64,000 bases of DNA from Rotaria socialis (lineage: Eukaryota > Rotifera > Eurotatoria > Philodinida > Philodinidae): positions 128,343-192,342 of the forward strand of contig CAJNYU010000182.1 of the NCBI GenBank assembly GCA_905331475.1. Direction: 5' to 3'. Every line of letters begins with the position of its first letter. Within the stretch, counting starts at the first letter, position 1. The notes below the pieces were generated by a model, which was not told where the DNA came from, made no database searches, and was given only the letters and a program-made list of their open reading frames with translations. This document shows, piece by piece, positions 22,557-35,084 of the stretch. Made by a program: the position numbers and the translations under genes.

Positions 22557-23675
22557 TAGAGCCCATTGAGCCCAAGAATTTCTGGATCCGAACCCAGTAT
22601 ATCAAAAGCGTTTGAATCCATACTAGTGGTGACATTAAAACTTTGAAACTACTCTGATAGAATTATTCAAGTTGAAGTAAACCCTCTAACATATTAGAAG
22701 ACCCACCAAATTGTATCACGCGAAAACTATCAGAATTTTCAAAAATGGTGTTCTTATAGGAAACAGATTAGTTTCTTAGTAGGGGGTTTAGCGTACATCA
22801 ACTTTGATCTTTAAATTCAATGCTAAAGCAAGCCTATCTTTAAGTTTAACTTTCGAAAAAGCTAAAATTTAAAGTATACTTTATAGAAAATAAATTTCAG
22901 AAAATCTTTCTTTTGTTAAAATTATTTTTTGATGAACACAAATAGTTCTGAACAGAAAATTTCTTGCAGGAAAGAATCTATTTGAACTTTAACTCTTTGA
23001 GCAACAAATTTTAATTATGCCTTTTTTAACTTGAAAGTAAAGTTAAGCTGGCATTCTTGACAAATACCTAATTTATTAATCAAACATAGATCTGACACAA
23101 AACATACTCTTAAACTTGTAATCAAATTTTCTAATTGAATCTGGTGATCGTTCCGAAGACACGGCATATTTCTGTCATTTTTTGTCATGCAAGTAGTGCA
23201 TCTTACACGCTCTTTCAATTATCCGATAAAAAGTTTTTAACAATTAATTTATAATGGGCTCTAACTGCTAGCGACTCGATAGTAGTGTGTAGCTTCAGAT
23301 GGAATAAGGAATGAATATATTAAAGTGCTTATGTTGTTTCTTAACTTATCCCAGGTCGAACATTATGGTGACCTGATACGATCGTAAACGGCAGTATACT
23401 ACCATTTTATAACGTTTCCGACCGTAAATCACCATAATTCGACGTTTTGGCATGCACCGTATTTCGCCGTGTCGTAAACGGTCACTAACGGCCGTGTACG
23501 ACACACGTTGATCGACCTGGGTAGACAACTTCAACATCAACAAGATCAGTTTCATTTTCACTCAATTATATCCATAAAATTTTTCTAGTGATCTAATCCA
23601 AGAGTTAAAAACATTTTTAATCCGGGCCCGGTGAAAAGAAATTTTTGGACGCGGAGCAGGATCCGATGGGCTCTA
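22557..23675. mobile_element. TIR repeat element, copy 1, carrying a nested MITE
   Basis: The ends read TAGAGCCCAT and ATGGGCTCTA, exact inverted copies whose outer TA may be the target duplication of a Tc1/mariner-like element. Stretches inside (about 22920-23345 and 23522-23675) match the element at 45771-46559, including TTAACTTGAAAGTAAAGTTA, CTCTTAAACTTGTAATCAAA and a TCTAGCGACTCG-like block. A MITE (23350-23521) is inserted inside. Open frames in it are short and I recognise no transposase, so this is a non-autonomous or decayed repeat. The left third (about 22600-22920) has no counterpart in the other copy. Confidence 0.78.
23350..23521. mobile_element. Nested MITE with CCCAGGTCGA ends, copy 1
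   Basis: A 172-bp GC-richer insert with perfect 10-bp inverted ends, CCCAGGTCGA and TCGACCTGGG. The interior repeats CGTAAACGG-type motifs (ATCGTAAACGGC, GTCGTAAACGGTC, TAACGGCCGTG). The other copy of the host repeat lacks an insert at this position: its GTTAGAGAAC stands where this copy has ACTTAT, insert, TAGACAAC. This agrees with a TA target. A sister copy lies at 45952-46117. Confidence 0.85.
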
Positions 23676-25437
23676 ACTCGAAACAATCAATCGTTCGACA
23701 TTTTGCTTTTTCTTTTTTCACCAGTTAATAACCAACAAGCAGTCTGATTATGTATATATTTTATATCATCATTGATTGTAGCTTTAAAATAAAAATGTTC
23801 TATACGTGGATGCATCATATTAAAAACTTTCATTCCAGAAAATTCTCCTTTTGTTGTATTTATTAGCTAAATCTCGAGTATCATCTTGTTCATCTTAATC
23901 ATCGTAACCATTAATTGAGGAAAGCCATCATTAATACTAAGATCAGCTGCTGTTCTATTATCTTCATCATCATCACCATCACCAACATACAATCAGCAGC
24001 CATTGAACACATCAGATAATGCACTTCAAAAAATTACATCACCAATTTCGATACCTATTATACTACCATCAGACACAATACAATCGAATTCAACTTCAGT
24101 TAACAGCATCTCCCATGTCCAAATCTACAGAGATTAAACTTGTGATGAAAAAATTATCGAACATAACCATCACCATTAAAAAGTAAAAGACAAGTGAAAA
24201 GAAAAGTTCAAGCAATAGAATCTTCACATAACACAAGAGAATCAGCAAAAAGAACAATAAGAAGATAATTTTTATATACCGAACATTTCTTGTTTGTGCT
24301 TCTTCGATTACAGGGTTGTTTCGTGTTCTCTTATACGGTTAGATTTTATATTAAATTGATGTGTTTAACTTAATAATTCACTTGTTTTTTTCTTTTATAG
24401 TTAATTGGTTCTGTCAAGTATTGCATTTTTATACTTTTATGTCCGTTTGATATTTTTTTTACATTTTACAGTTGGTTTTTAAACCAATAAATAATATAAT
24501 TATTGATAATAAAAAAACCTTTTAATTTAAAAATTTCTTGATTGATTCCTGCAGTCTTCGCAAATATTACATTGGCTTAATTTTTTTTCTCTACTTTCAA
24601 TAGAGAATTGAGAAAATGAAAACTATCATATTTTTATAATTCTAAGAATTTTGATATCAAAGTGGATCCATGGATTCTACCGTTTTCCTCTTGCATAACA
24701 TGCTATGATCATATAATTGTTCAAACGAGCAAGCATGCAATCGAAAATTCACGAATCATATGAGATAATTTGATGCGAGCTTGAGAAAAATTCATGAAAT
24801 ACGTTGTATTATCATGTAAATTAATGCATTATTTTTCAGGAACCGGCTACATGGGAAGTAATATTTTCGTGGCAAAAACAAAATAATGTTATCTACTATA
24901 TTAAACGATCCTATGCTGAGAAGTATAATGAAAGCAAGACAATATGAGAAGAAAATAGCAGACAAATAGTACAAAAGAAAATGTCTGTTAAAAAACTGGA
25001 AAACTATATCGTTTATTTATCTATTCTAACTTACTCATTGCTAATTGAAATCAGAATAGAAAAGAAGTATAAGTCTTCATTCTCAAAGAATAAAGCTATT
25101 CATGTGTTTAAATATTTTTGTTTCGCGTATTTGTAATGCTTTGCAGAATGAAGGACTCATGTCGACTGTCGTAATTTTTTTTTCTTCTTTGTCACTGCAA
25201 CACAAAACGCAACACGGATACGTAATCATTCACGAGCTTGTTTTTTTAATTTCCTCATTTCCAGGAATTGGAATAAAAGAACAGCTGGTGCATAAATCTC
25301 TTCTAAAGAGAAATATTTTCATACTAAGGAGTAAAATTGATGACTTCTTTTTCTTTTTAAAGAAATATCGATCCTTTTCACATAACTAAACTCGATAGTT
25401 GAAGTATAATATTTTCATCAACATGGCGATATTGTAC
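23676..25437. other. Repeat-flanking stretch with weak coding remnants
   Basis: On the minus strand at about 23880-23960 a short frame reads NRTAADLSINDGFPQLMV, which resembles the end of an ankyrin repeat. On the plus strand at about 23990-24270 there is a Ser/Thr/Asn-rich, stop-interrupted stretch. Both may be decayed exons. Nothing here supports an intact gene. Confidence 0.3.
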
Positions 25438-25746
25438 TTAGGTCTGAGCACAAGTTCTGCAATTTAAAAACAAATTTAAAAAAAAGAGAAAGTTCGAATT
25501 TTTATTTTATTAAATGTTGATGATAGTTGTCATGACTATATATATCAAATTGAATCCTTTCTAACTTTTTGTTAAAATTTATTGCGAAAAATAGTTCAAA
25601 AAAAAACTTTTAACAAAAAGTTAGAAAGGATTCAACTTGATATATATAATCATGGCAACTATCATCAGCATTTAATAAAATAAAACTCGAACTTTCTCTT
25701 TTTCTTTAATTTGTTTTTAAATTACAGAACTTTTGCTCCGACCTAA
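25438..25746. repeat. Palindromic (fold-back) element
   Basis: Two arms of about 140 bp in inverted orientation with a spacer of roughly 25 bp. The outer ends are TTAGGTCTGAGCA and TGCTCCGACCTAA. The inner arm ends are around CTAACTTTTTGTTAAAA and TTTTAACAAAAAGTTAG. The arms differ at scattered positions, so this is not a recent assembly fold-back. There is no coding capacity. It is probably a non-autonomous DNA transposon. I could not fix a target duplication. Confidence 0.85.
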
Positions 25747-26364
25747 TTACTATGAAACATAGTATAGACTCTTATAATTTGAAGCAAACAAAGTTCCTTT
25801 GTATTTTTATAGATTCTTAGTATGGATTATGTTCAACAACAAATATTATTAGTATTAATAATTTGAAAAAGAAATTAAATTCAATCATTCAATTTTGCCA
25901 TTGAATATGTAGAAAAATAACAGTTGATTTTTATATATTTTTAATTTTATCAGTCAAGTGTAAATTATAATTAGTTTAATTAACTTGGCATCTTTTTTTT
26001 ATTTTTGCTTATGAAGCCGTAGTATATATATATCAATGTATATTGTATACCTTTGTCGATGATACTTGAAATAAATCGTGACTGATTTCTACAGTGAAAT
26101 ATGTATAGAAAAAGAGAAACGAAAGAAAACGATACAAGGTTTGTCTCGAATGGTTTCACCCGACTAGTTTTACCTTGTACAATACGTGCAATGGTCCCTC
26201 AAGCACTTCATTATCGCTTCTGTTCTATTAGCCATGTTTTACAAAAAACAGAAACAACACAGTATCTTCAATGACTAGCAAAAACGACAAAAAAAAAACT
26301 TACTTCTATTTTGAAAAATAATTATTAACATAGTCGTTCCAATCCCATACATAAAAATACAATT
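25747..26364. other. Upstream region of the EF-hand gene
   Basis: About 620 bp of AT-rich sequence with TATATATA strings near 26022-26031. It probably contains the promoter of the gene at 26365. No other feature is visible. Confidence 0.35.
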
Positions 26365-26967
26365 ATGGGCAGCATGGTAAATAAAGGGAAAGGCACAGTT
26401 CAAATGCCTCCACAACAATGTGTACCCTACGGTCAAATTTTACAACAGCCTCAATTTGTGCCACCAGGTCAATCTTTTCTACAACAGCCTCAATTTGTGC
26501 CACCAGGTCAATCTGTTCTACAACAACCTCCACAATACCGACCAACTGGGTTGCCAATCCAACCACAATCAACTATGCGACCACCATATCCAAATGCACC
26601 TGGCATGCCACGTTATCCTATGCCATCATCTGGTGTAAGTGCATCATCATCTTATGAACAGGATTTATTTCTTGCTAATTTAACGGGCTGGCCAATTGAT
26701 GATATCGAACGGTTAAGACGTGAATTTTTTAGTTACACTAATCCACTCGGTGTTATTGATCGTGAAGGTTTTCGTAAACTTTATATTGCATCGCTATTAA
26801 ACATGACGTGGGATGCTGTGGAGCGTGATTCTGAGATAGCGTTTCGTAATTTTGATCTAAATCAAACGGGTGGATTAGATTTCAATGAATATATTATGGC
26901 TTGTTCACGTATGACTAGAGACGCGAATCCGCCACAGCCACCACCGAATCCAAATGTTATTTATTAA
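26365..26967 (+). CDS. Small EF-hand protein with Pro/Gln-rich repeat N-terminus
   Basis: A single-exon 200-aa protein. Residues about 1-90 are Pro/Gln-rich and contain an imperfect tandem repeat (LQQPQFVPPGQS, two clear copies and one diverged), produced by a repeat of about 39-42 bp at 26440-26530. Residues about 100-185 form an EF-hand pair. The first loop region (YTNPLGVIDREGFRKLY) lacks a proper calcium loop. The second (NFDLNQTGGLDFNEYIMA) is canonical, with D, N, T, G, L, D and E in the expected places. The layout resembles the first half of a neuronal-calcium-sensor-type protein, but the family is not certain. An AATAAA at about 27178 could be the poly(A) signal. Confidence 0.85.
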   Translation: MGSMVNKGKGTVQMPPQQCVPYGQILQQPQFVPPGQSFLQQPQFVPPGQSVLQQPPQYRPTGLPIQPQSTMRPPYPNAPGMPRYPMPSSGVSASSSYEQDLFLANLTGWPIDDIERLRREFFSYTNPLGVIDREGFRKLYIASLLNMTWDAVERDSEIAFRNFDLNQTGGLDFNEYIMACSRMTRDANPPQPPPNPNVIY

Positions 26968-27619
26968 ATGCAACTTTGTTCTTTTTTGATATTATTCAAG
27001 TTTTTTGTATTAATTTCATACTATTGAATATTGTGAAGTGCTTGTATAAGAAGTATAAAGCTCCTTATCACATTTCTATTTGAAAAGCAGTAGTCTTTTG
27101 ATATTGTTCATACTTTACACTTCGAAGAGAAACCATGTGCTTATCGAACATTGAGTGAATTTTTACGTTAATATTGAAATAAAATCTATGGAAACCAGTC
27201 CTATCATTTTTTTGTAATCATAATTATCAAATCTTTTTCTTTACGATTAAACTTTAACCATTCGAACTACGCGAAGAAATTTTTCATTAATATTAGATAA
27301 CGTCGACTAAAATGTTACGTTAGTGTTTTTTCTTTCCTTTTGATTTACCTTCAATCATGTGCAAAAATTTGTCGCTAACATACAAATCGCTTGAATATCT
27401 TAACGACGATTTCATGAATAAACTGGTTTTAGTTCTTACATGAGAAACGGTAGACATGTTTTTCTTTTTTGCTAACTAGTGAAATTTTATTAATCGACAA
27501 AAAGAAACCTACATTCTTTAATCAGAATGCTAATTTTGTTTTCTTTCATAAATAATAGAAGAAAAATGAATTAGTTAAGTATAAGCGAAAAGTAGATAAC
27601 CAAGATTATTTTGTGTTTA
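26968..27619. other. Converging 3' regions of the EF-hand gene and MSH5
   Basis: About 650 bp between two genes whose 3' ends face each other. It holds the EF-hand 3' UTR and presumably the MSH5 poly(A) region. Nothing else is visible. Confidence 0.4.
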
Positions 27620-30600
27620 TTATTCATTGCTATGGTTTGGTACATGTTTAATGATAATATCGTGTAGATATTGGAAAAAATTTCCTATTTGACTATAGTC
27701 ATTTACATTAACTTGTACTGCTTTTTCAACAAGATCAACCATTCTAGAAACAAGACATAGTACATTGATTAGAACAAATCAATGAATAACAATTACTCTT
27801 CCATATCAGTAAAATTTCTCATTGGATGAAGTACTTGATTATTTTCGATTTTATCAAGTAACTAAATAAATAATTCATATACTGAAAGAACAAGAGGTCA
27901 AATCGAACCTCATTTGCACGTCGAACAACACCATTGGGCAAGCCTACAGTTAATGCAGCACTGAATGCTTGGCTTCGAGTACATAGACCATCGATAACTC
28001 GATATAAATATACAAGTTTACCATCATCATCATACATGGTTTCCATTGTCTAGAAAAATAAAATAAACTATTTGGCATAAAAAGAGACATCCTACTTTGC
28101 AGCGAATTCTTGAACTTGTTGATACGAGACGTTGTTGAATAAGATCATGAAAATGAGTTGATATTATAAGATGTGGACATGCTTGTTCAGATTTAGACCA
28201 TATAGTTATAAGTGATGCTAATAATGCTGTACCGTCAATCTATTGGGAATTTCATCGTTATTTTTCTTTTGCTGCGAACAAAAAATATTATACCTCATTG
28301 GTACCAATACCAAATTCATCAATCAGTACTAATGATCGACCAGTAGCACCAGCAACAGCAAATGATGTTTCAAATAGATCACGCAGAAAATTTGATACGC
28401 CCAAGGTAAGATGATTATCTGCATAGATATATCCTTGAGACGAATGATTGCTTCAAAAGTATTAAAACATACCAGTATGAATTTTAACAAATAATTTATC
28501 CATTAAACCAAGCCGCATTTTAGCAGCCGGTACAAAACAACCTTTGAAAATCGATGAAATATGCACAAACGATGATTATAAAATTGTAACGCGATTTTTT
28601 TAATAATTCTTCTCGTAGAACTAGTACTATAACTGAATTTATCGATTAGTATTAGGAGATAATTTAATCTTCATGATTCGATACATCTAACTAGTAATGT
28701 CGATTCTTATCAACATGAAAATGGAATTTTAAAAAGAAGATTAGTCAGCAATTGATTCAGTTTACTTATTTTCTACTGAAAAAATTCTGTAAATCTACGG
28801 AAAGAGTCAAGACAAGCTCTAAATAACTTACCAATTTGAGCCATATAAACGAGTAATCCAATCTGAATAGAAAATAGAAAAAGATGATATCTTCTTTAAT
28901 CTTTTTACTTGTTTTATATAGATAGTTTTTCCAGAACAATTAAATCCAGTTATAATATGTATATTAGCTTGATTAGGATTGACATCACTTATATAACCAT
29001 TTGGAATGACTGTCGTAATTGGTAATAATGGATGTCTAATAGATTAGAAAATTTGTAAAATAATTCGAATTTTTTTATACACACCTTCCATCGATAATTT
29101 CAATTCGATTGTTCACTACTAGTTCCGGTCGTGTATAATTATTTTGTTCGTAAGCAATTAACGCAAATGAAAGTAAACTGGAAGAATATCAAATTATAAA
29201 AAAAAATCTAAATAATCAATAAATTTCTACCAATCAAGTTGTGAACAGAATTCTGTTGCATCAACAAACAATTCAGTAGCATCACGTAAAGCCTAGTTTT
29301 TAAAAAATTAGACTTTTTTAAATAGAAGATCTGATTCATTTTTCTACCAAGGAAAGATTTCGTTTAATAGCTAATTCTTTAGCAAGTAATTGTTTTCTTT
29401 TTTCTTCAGCTTCTTCGCTTGATACGTTCATTTCACGAGTACGACTAAATTAAACATAGTATGATCTATTTATGTTCTGTTAATTACAACTCTTCTACCA
29501 TCGCCATATTTGTCCTTGCCGATCAATCCAAATAAGATCGTCATGATGAAATTTGTCTCCTTTAATTAATAAAATTCCATTATCCTATGAGAACCGACAT
29601 TTTTTCTTTCAAATAAAATGAATAGGGAAATCCTTTTTTGGTGTTACTTGAGTTAAGGCATAGCTTGAATCAATTCCACATTGTAATAAAAGATTATTAG
29701 CAAATTCAGCTTGTTGATGAAGTTTTCCATTCAATTGAACCAGATCTAGTCGTACTATATTTAATCAAATAGAAATTTTCGAATCAACTAACTAAGAAAT
29801 ATTTACATTGTTCAAGATCTGGATCAGTTGGATCAATGAATACAATACGATTGTCACGTACACTTCGTTGTAAATCAATCTATAGAAATTTAAAAAATAG
29901 TGACTAGAAGGATGTGGGTGAGTAAGCTAAAGACACATAATCTTTTCATAATATTCACCGTTCATTCAAGTTTACATGCCATTAGTAAAGATAATTTTTT
30001 GAATCAAGCTCGTAGAATCTATACTCGCTACAGTATATTTTTCTCATTACAACCTCACCCCAGGTATGCTTGAACTGCAAGTCATCCTATATATTATTCT
30101 TAGCCTGCAGAACTGTCAAAAAGAAGTGTTTTATCTATTTAACTAATAATCAGTTATTCTTCGAGCAATCATGAACATTTTAACTGCGAAAGTATTCTAA
30201 TGGATATTACTTAGTGTGTGATCTTTATTCTGTAGAATTAAATGCTAGGATTATTTTTCTACGTACACTTGTTTCAATAGTAGTCATTAATCTTGGTAAA
30301 TCATCGGTGAGTTTTGAACATAAATCATCAAAAAAGTATGTATTCGTTCGAAATGGTACTAAGGCCATACGAATTCGAAGTGTTGCTCGAATCGACTAAA
30401 ATGAATTTTGTTTTATACTCTCAAATTGATCGAAGAAAATTTTCATACTTCGATGATTTGTTTCCATATAGATACTTTTGTGTTTTGATCAAAAACTTTT
30501 CGAAGTAAAACCTTGTTACAAGAAAATAAGTCTTGCTGTTTTTCTTTTCACAAAAATAAAAGATTATGAATATTACTGGAATATTGACTACTGGTTTTAA

Positions 30601-31931
30601 ATGGTCACGTAATGTTCGCAATAATTCAAATTGATTTGGATCAAGAAAAAATTGAATAACATCATATCGACGTTGTAATATTTCCGGTGATCGACATGGT
30701 TTAAGACACCATGATCTATTTATAATAATGTTAATCGTATTTTCGAACTATCAAATATATTTCACCTTAATTTTCGATTTCCAATTGATGATACACATCG
30801 TTTTAAAAAAGCTTCAATCAGAAAAAAACAGAATTACGATATAAAAAAATATGTCTCATCGATTACCAAAAAGACTATTAACTTCTCGTAGATTATTCGC
30901 CGTATTAGCTTTATATATCGATGGATGAAAACTAGGGTTGAAAATTTCCAATGCACTATTTTAACAGTCACCATCAAAATATTAAAATACCAAAAAAACT
31001 TTTTGCATACCGAAAAGTAAATGGATGTACTATCATTAAAGCATTACTACAACAAGAAACAAATCTTTCATTGATAGTTCATTCTAATCTTACAGATCAT
31101 AAGGGCGTAGCGCAAGAATGTTTCCAGCAAGAAAATCAAATTCATATGATAAAGCCGGGCAACGTTCTTCAATAATTGGCAAAAGACCACCGATTGCACT
31201 TAACTAAATAAGATTTTTTTCTTTTCTATCAAATGGAAAAATAAACAAAACCCACGGTGTTTGGAAGATTAAAAGGCATTTTTGCTGAAATATAAGCACG
31301 TTTTTTTTCATCAGTATCACATGTTATTGGATATAGTGATTTCAGTGTCAAAATCGTCCTTTCAACAGTATCTTTATCTAATACAAGGGAAAAAAACAAT
31401 GATTTATAAAATAAAGTAAACATATATATATACGAAAATAAGCTTGTGGTACGAGTTGTAATTTCGTATTTGTCGATGGATTATTTGCATCAACTATAAA
31501 AAACGAAAAGTATAAGTTGAAAGAATTTTATAATTCTTAACTTGTTTGAATATTCAACTGTTCATTTAATGCTTTATAATATTCATCGCTTGTTTTAGCG
31601 GAACAAATAACTATCGATGGTTGAATATCAGATAGAACTAAAAGATAGTTTTTCGTTATTGATAAAAAAAAACTTCTAGTTTTTGAAAAAATCTTACTCT
31701 GTTGAGTAATATCAAACCGTGACGTTTCTTCGACATCTGGAATAAAATAAATTATTGCTGAAGTCGAATCATAAAAGGCAGCTCCGAGTTTATTATGTGC
31801 AAAAAAGACACTCAGATAAATCTTTTCAAAATAAATTATTGAATTAAATTAAATTAAAAATATTTTCAATCTACTTGAATATTATGCGTGTCGATATCGG
31901 ATGCTACCGATGAGTAATCGTCTTGGTACAT
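27620..31931 (-). CDS. MSH5: MutS homolog 5, meiotic recombination protein
   Basis: Many short exons from MYQDDYSSVASDIDTHNIQ to a C-terminus ending PNHSNE. The conserved order follows MSH5: IYLSVFFAHNKLGAAFYD near the start, LSAIGGLLPIIEERCPALSY, ALEIFNPSFHPSIYKAN, the connector with RYDVIQFFLDPNQ, then RIEIIDGRHPLLP and DVNPNQANIHIITGFNCSGK (Walker A GFNCSGKT). Next come GLLVYMAQIG, CFVPAAKMRLGLMDKLFVKI, Walker B RSLVLIDEFGIGTN, CPHLIISTHFHDL and TMETMYDDDGKLVYLYRV. This last block and the GLPNGVVRRANEV that follows are typical of MSH5, not of other MutS homologs. MSH5 pairs with MSH4 and stabilises recombination intermediates in meiosis. The ATPase motifs look intact. It is divergent with phosphoserine phosphatase, about 1.07 kb away. 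Confidence 0.93.
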
Positions 31932-33003
31932 ATTTAAATATTCTTCGAATGAACATTTTTTTTTTTTATTCAAGGGAGTCCTCCGCTATAATTAACTACC
32001 ACGTGTTTGTTGGATACATGTGGTCAGTAAATACAGTAGCCATCGAAAGGTCATTTTTCTTTCGTGAAACCAATCGAGAGTGTAGATAGAATTAACTTAG
32101 TATGAGTCATCACTGAAGGATATTCAGATAAAAGTCATATGTAGTAGTACATTTTATAAATATTATCCAATGTAAAATGTTAGTTCTCCGTAAAATATCG
32201 TATCCTAATTAGTAGAAATTATTGCATTAAAATAATTATCTGCATTTTTCAGTTTACTGAAATAAAAGTAAGTGTCGATGATGTATACTTTAAAAACTAT
32301 GATAGTCAGCATAGTCGTTAATGCAAATAAAAATATTTCATTCGTCAGTTTGTCAGTTAATGGCGAAGTATAAAAATGATTGCGTCGCTTTTTTCAGACA
32401 AAAATTCTTTGTCTTCGATGGGTGCAAAGTTTCTATTCATCTTCAGTCACGAGTAGTTTATTGTCGCCGATACTAAATACTAGTTATATTCCTTTGTTAT
32501 ATATATCACAATAGGCCGTATCATTATCGTGTATAGCCTTATGTTTTTATGTACTTTTGGTCTAACTGCATGGACGTGATTGTGAAAAGTGTGTCGTTAT
32601 CTATGAAATGACCTTGTCGAACGAATACAGAAACGGTTGAATCATGCATCCCAAAACAATAAAAAATCGAAAGTTACAAGGATGTTTTTCTTTTATCACG
32701 TAGTAGCCATGCCGACAAAGTAAATACGTGTAGAAAATGACGCTATCACAATGATTGGTCTATTGAAACAAAACGCGTTCTCTCTCTCTTTCTTCTTCTT
32801 CTATTCATCGAAATCATGAGTTGAATGCGTGTTATTCGCATGTTCTACTTATCTTTTTCTTAGTTCTACTCGCCTTCGCATTCGTACCGACAAATGTACT
32901 ATCAACGAAACGTTTGCATATAAAAAGCACCAGTCAAAGACAGAGTGTGTCCGTGTGTGTCTTTCGCGCTTCAAATTCAGTTTTTGCTTTTATTAAGACT
33001 AAA
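31932..33003. promoter_or_regulatory. Divergent intergenic region, MSH5 / PSPH
   Basis: About 1.07 kb between two genes transcribed outward, so both promoters should lie here. A CT-rich tract stands at about 32780-32803, just before the phosphatase mRNA. A minimal upstream ORF (ATG AGT TGA at 32816-32824) precedes the phosphatase start and could damp its translation if it is in the mRNA. No core promoter motif is certain. Confidence 0.45.
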
Positions 33004-33801
33004 ATGACTAAAGGTCTATCTACTTCAACAGCTAGTGGCAATGCCAATGTACATTCAACCAATAAACAAGACTTAATTCGTCAATTATGGCTGACAGCAG
33101 ATTGTGTTTGTTTTGATGTTGATTCAACTGTATGTGTAGAAGAAGCTATTGATGAATTAGCAAAATTTCAGCAAGTTGGTGCATTAGTTGAAGCTATAAC
33201 AAGAAATGCAATGGGTGGTAATATGAGTTTTCGTACAGCTTTACAAGCGCGTCTTAACCTTATTCAACCAACACGTCCACGTTTAGAACAATTTCTTGTA
33301 AGTCATCCATCTCAATTAACCGACGGTATTGCGGAACTTATTGATTTATTACATGAAAGAAACGTTCCCGTTTATTTAATAACAGGTGGTTTTCATTATA
33401 TAGTTGACCCTGTTGCTAAAAACTTAAATATTCCATTAAAAAATGTTTTTGCCAATCGACTATTATTCAATGATGATGGTACCTATGCCGGTTTCGATGA
33501 AGATGAAATGACATCGGATTCTGGTGGTAAAGGACGTGCTGTTGAATATCTTAAAAATCAATATGGTTATCAACGTTTAATTATGATTGGTGATGGTGCT
33601 ACTGATATGGAAGCCGATGCCAATGGTTTTATTGGGTTTGGTGGAAATATTGTACGAGAAAAGGTGCGTGATGCTGCACCATGGTTTGTTAATTCATTTT
33701 ATACACTTATTGACGAACTTCGAAACAATACTATAGCAAATGTTGCATATCATCAACGATTGGCTACAAGAAAATATTCGACAGAAATCGAAGCTAATTA
33801 A
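33004..33801 (+). CDS. PSPH: Phosphoserine phosphatase
   Basis: A single-exon 265-aa HAD-superfamily enzyme that makes L-serine from phosphoserine, the last step of the phosphorylated serine pathway. The catalytic motif CFDVDSTVC (D-x-D-S-T) is present, with the cap region EEAIDELAKF and NAMGGNMSFRTALQARL. Motif II is YLITGGFHYIV, the lysine motif GGKGRAV, and the metal-binding motif IGDGATDMEA. All match PSPH. The frame is open further upstream, but there is no earlier in-frame ATG, so I start at MTKGLSTST. A poly(A) signal AATAAA lies about 120 bp after the stop. Confidence 0.95.
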   Translation: MTKGLSTSTASGNANVHSTNKQDLIRQLWLTADCVCFDVDSTVCVEEAIDELAKFQQVGALVEAITRNAMGGNMSFRTALQARLNLIQPTRPRLEQFLVSHPSQLTDGIAELIDLLHERNVPVYLITGGFHYIVDPVAKNLNIPLKNVFANRLLFNDDGTYAGFDEDEMTSDSGGKGRAVEYLKNQYGYQRLIMIGDGATDMEADANGFIGFGGNIVREKVRDAAPWFVNSFYTLIDELRNNTIANVAYHQRLATRKYSTEIEAN

Positions 33802-34682
33802 ATATATATATATATATCTATACATACATGTTTTCCCATTGTTAATTCATCTGTCATATTAGAGTAGAATGAATAGTTTCAAATTTGCTTCTTTTTTACT
33901 CTTATAAACTCGTAAACAAGTCAATAAAAGAAAAATAAGAAAACAAAGGCAAAGCAGATAACGAAATATCACATGAAATAATATGGACTTTTGTCAATGC
34001 ATAAAAAAAAGTAAATTCATAGATATACAAGCAGTTTTACAAATATATATATTTAACTAAGAAACAATCAGAAAAAGATTTGATTGAAAAATTTTCTTGA
34101 ATTCCATATAAAATAGTGAAATTCGACTCATTTCGGAGAAAATGTCATGAAAGTCTTATCAGTTATTTCAAACTTTTAAATTCATATTTTGCTTATAGTT
34201 TATAGCAACAAGGCATAAACTAGCAGATTGGTCAGGAAATCTTGAGGGTGAGAGTACGGATACGAATTCAACTGAAATAAACGTTTTGTTCAACAAAAAA
34301 AGTTCTTTCTATGATTAATTCAGTTACGAAAATAAGTTTCACGTTATATTCCTACTTTTCTCGTCTACATTCATTGAGTCAGTTGTATTTGCTCTCTAGT
34401 TGTTAATATTAGAGGCAGAATATTTTCTCCTGTCAAATGGTTCTATTTTTAATAGGAATTGGCGAGCGTACAACAATGTAAGCCTGCTGATCTGGGTGTG
34501 TTTGAGGGGTGTACACGTAGAGACACTCCCAAAACGGATATTGCTATGGGCAAGTACATATATAGTCGTTGTTATTCTCTGCATTCTTAACCTTCAAACA
34601 CACCCCAGTTCTGGTTTATGAAATACAATGATATCATTGTAACACATGACACATTCGTAATTTTGTTGGAATGTTCAGAATA
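33802..34682. other. 3' region of PSPH and AT-rich spacer
   Basis: It begins with a TA repeat just after the stop codon, followed by the poly(A) signal at about 33923. The remainder shows no coding or repeat signal that I can support. Confidence 0.4.
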
Positions 34683-35084
34683 GTGATCTGCGTGACCAAA
34701 AAAATAAAAGATTATTCAATAACAGTTTTTATGGTGGTTGTGGAAAAATAATTCTAATTGATGTTTTGTGTTCAGAATTTTAAACTCTTCAAAACGATAC
34801 AAGAAGATTGAGGATACGTTCATCTGCAGCGGAGAAAACTGCGGTATATTCGTCGTGACCAGAAAACTTCGTGACCGGTCGTGACCAAAATTGATCACGA
34901 CAAATGGGTTGAAGTTTTCTCCATGGTAGTTCAATGTATCTTCAATCTTCTTGTATCGTTTTGAAGAGCTTAAAATTCTGAACACAAAACATCAATTAGA
35001 ATTATTTTTCCACAGCCACCATAGAAACTGTTATTGAATAATCTTTTATTTCTTTGGTCACGACGGATTGGTCACGCAGATCAC
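34683..35084. repeat. Palindromic MITE with TA flanks
   Basis: A 402-bp fold-back element. Its ends are GTGATCTGCGTGACC and GGTCACGCAGATCAC, perfect inverted 15-mers with TA on both outer sides, as expected for a Tc1/mariner-type insertion. The arms extend about 180 bp each, with small differences. The centre holds GGTCGTGACC-like repeats (near 34853-34899). There is no coding capacity. Confidence 0.88.

Noticed and set aside
32821-33003. N-terminal extension of phosphoserine phosphatase with a hydrophobic segment
   Set aside because: The frame is open, but it has no ATG before 33004, and cytosolic PSPH needs no signal peptide.
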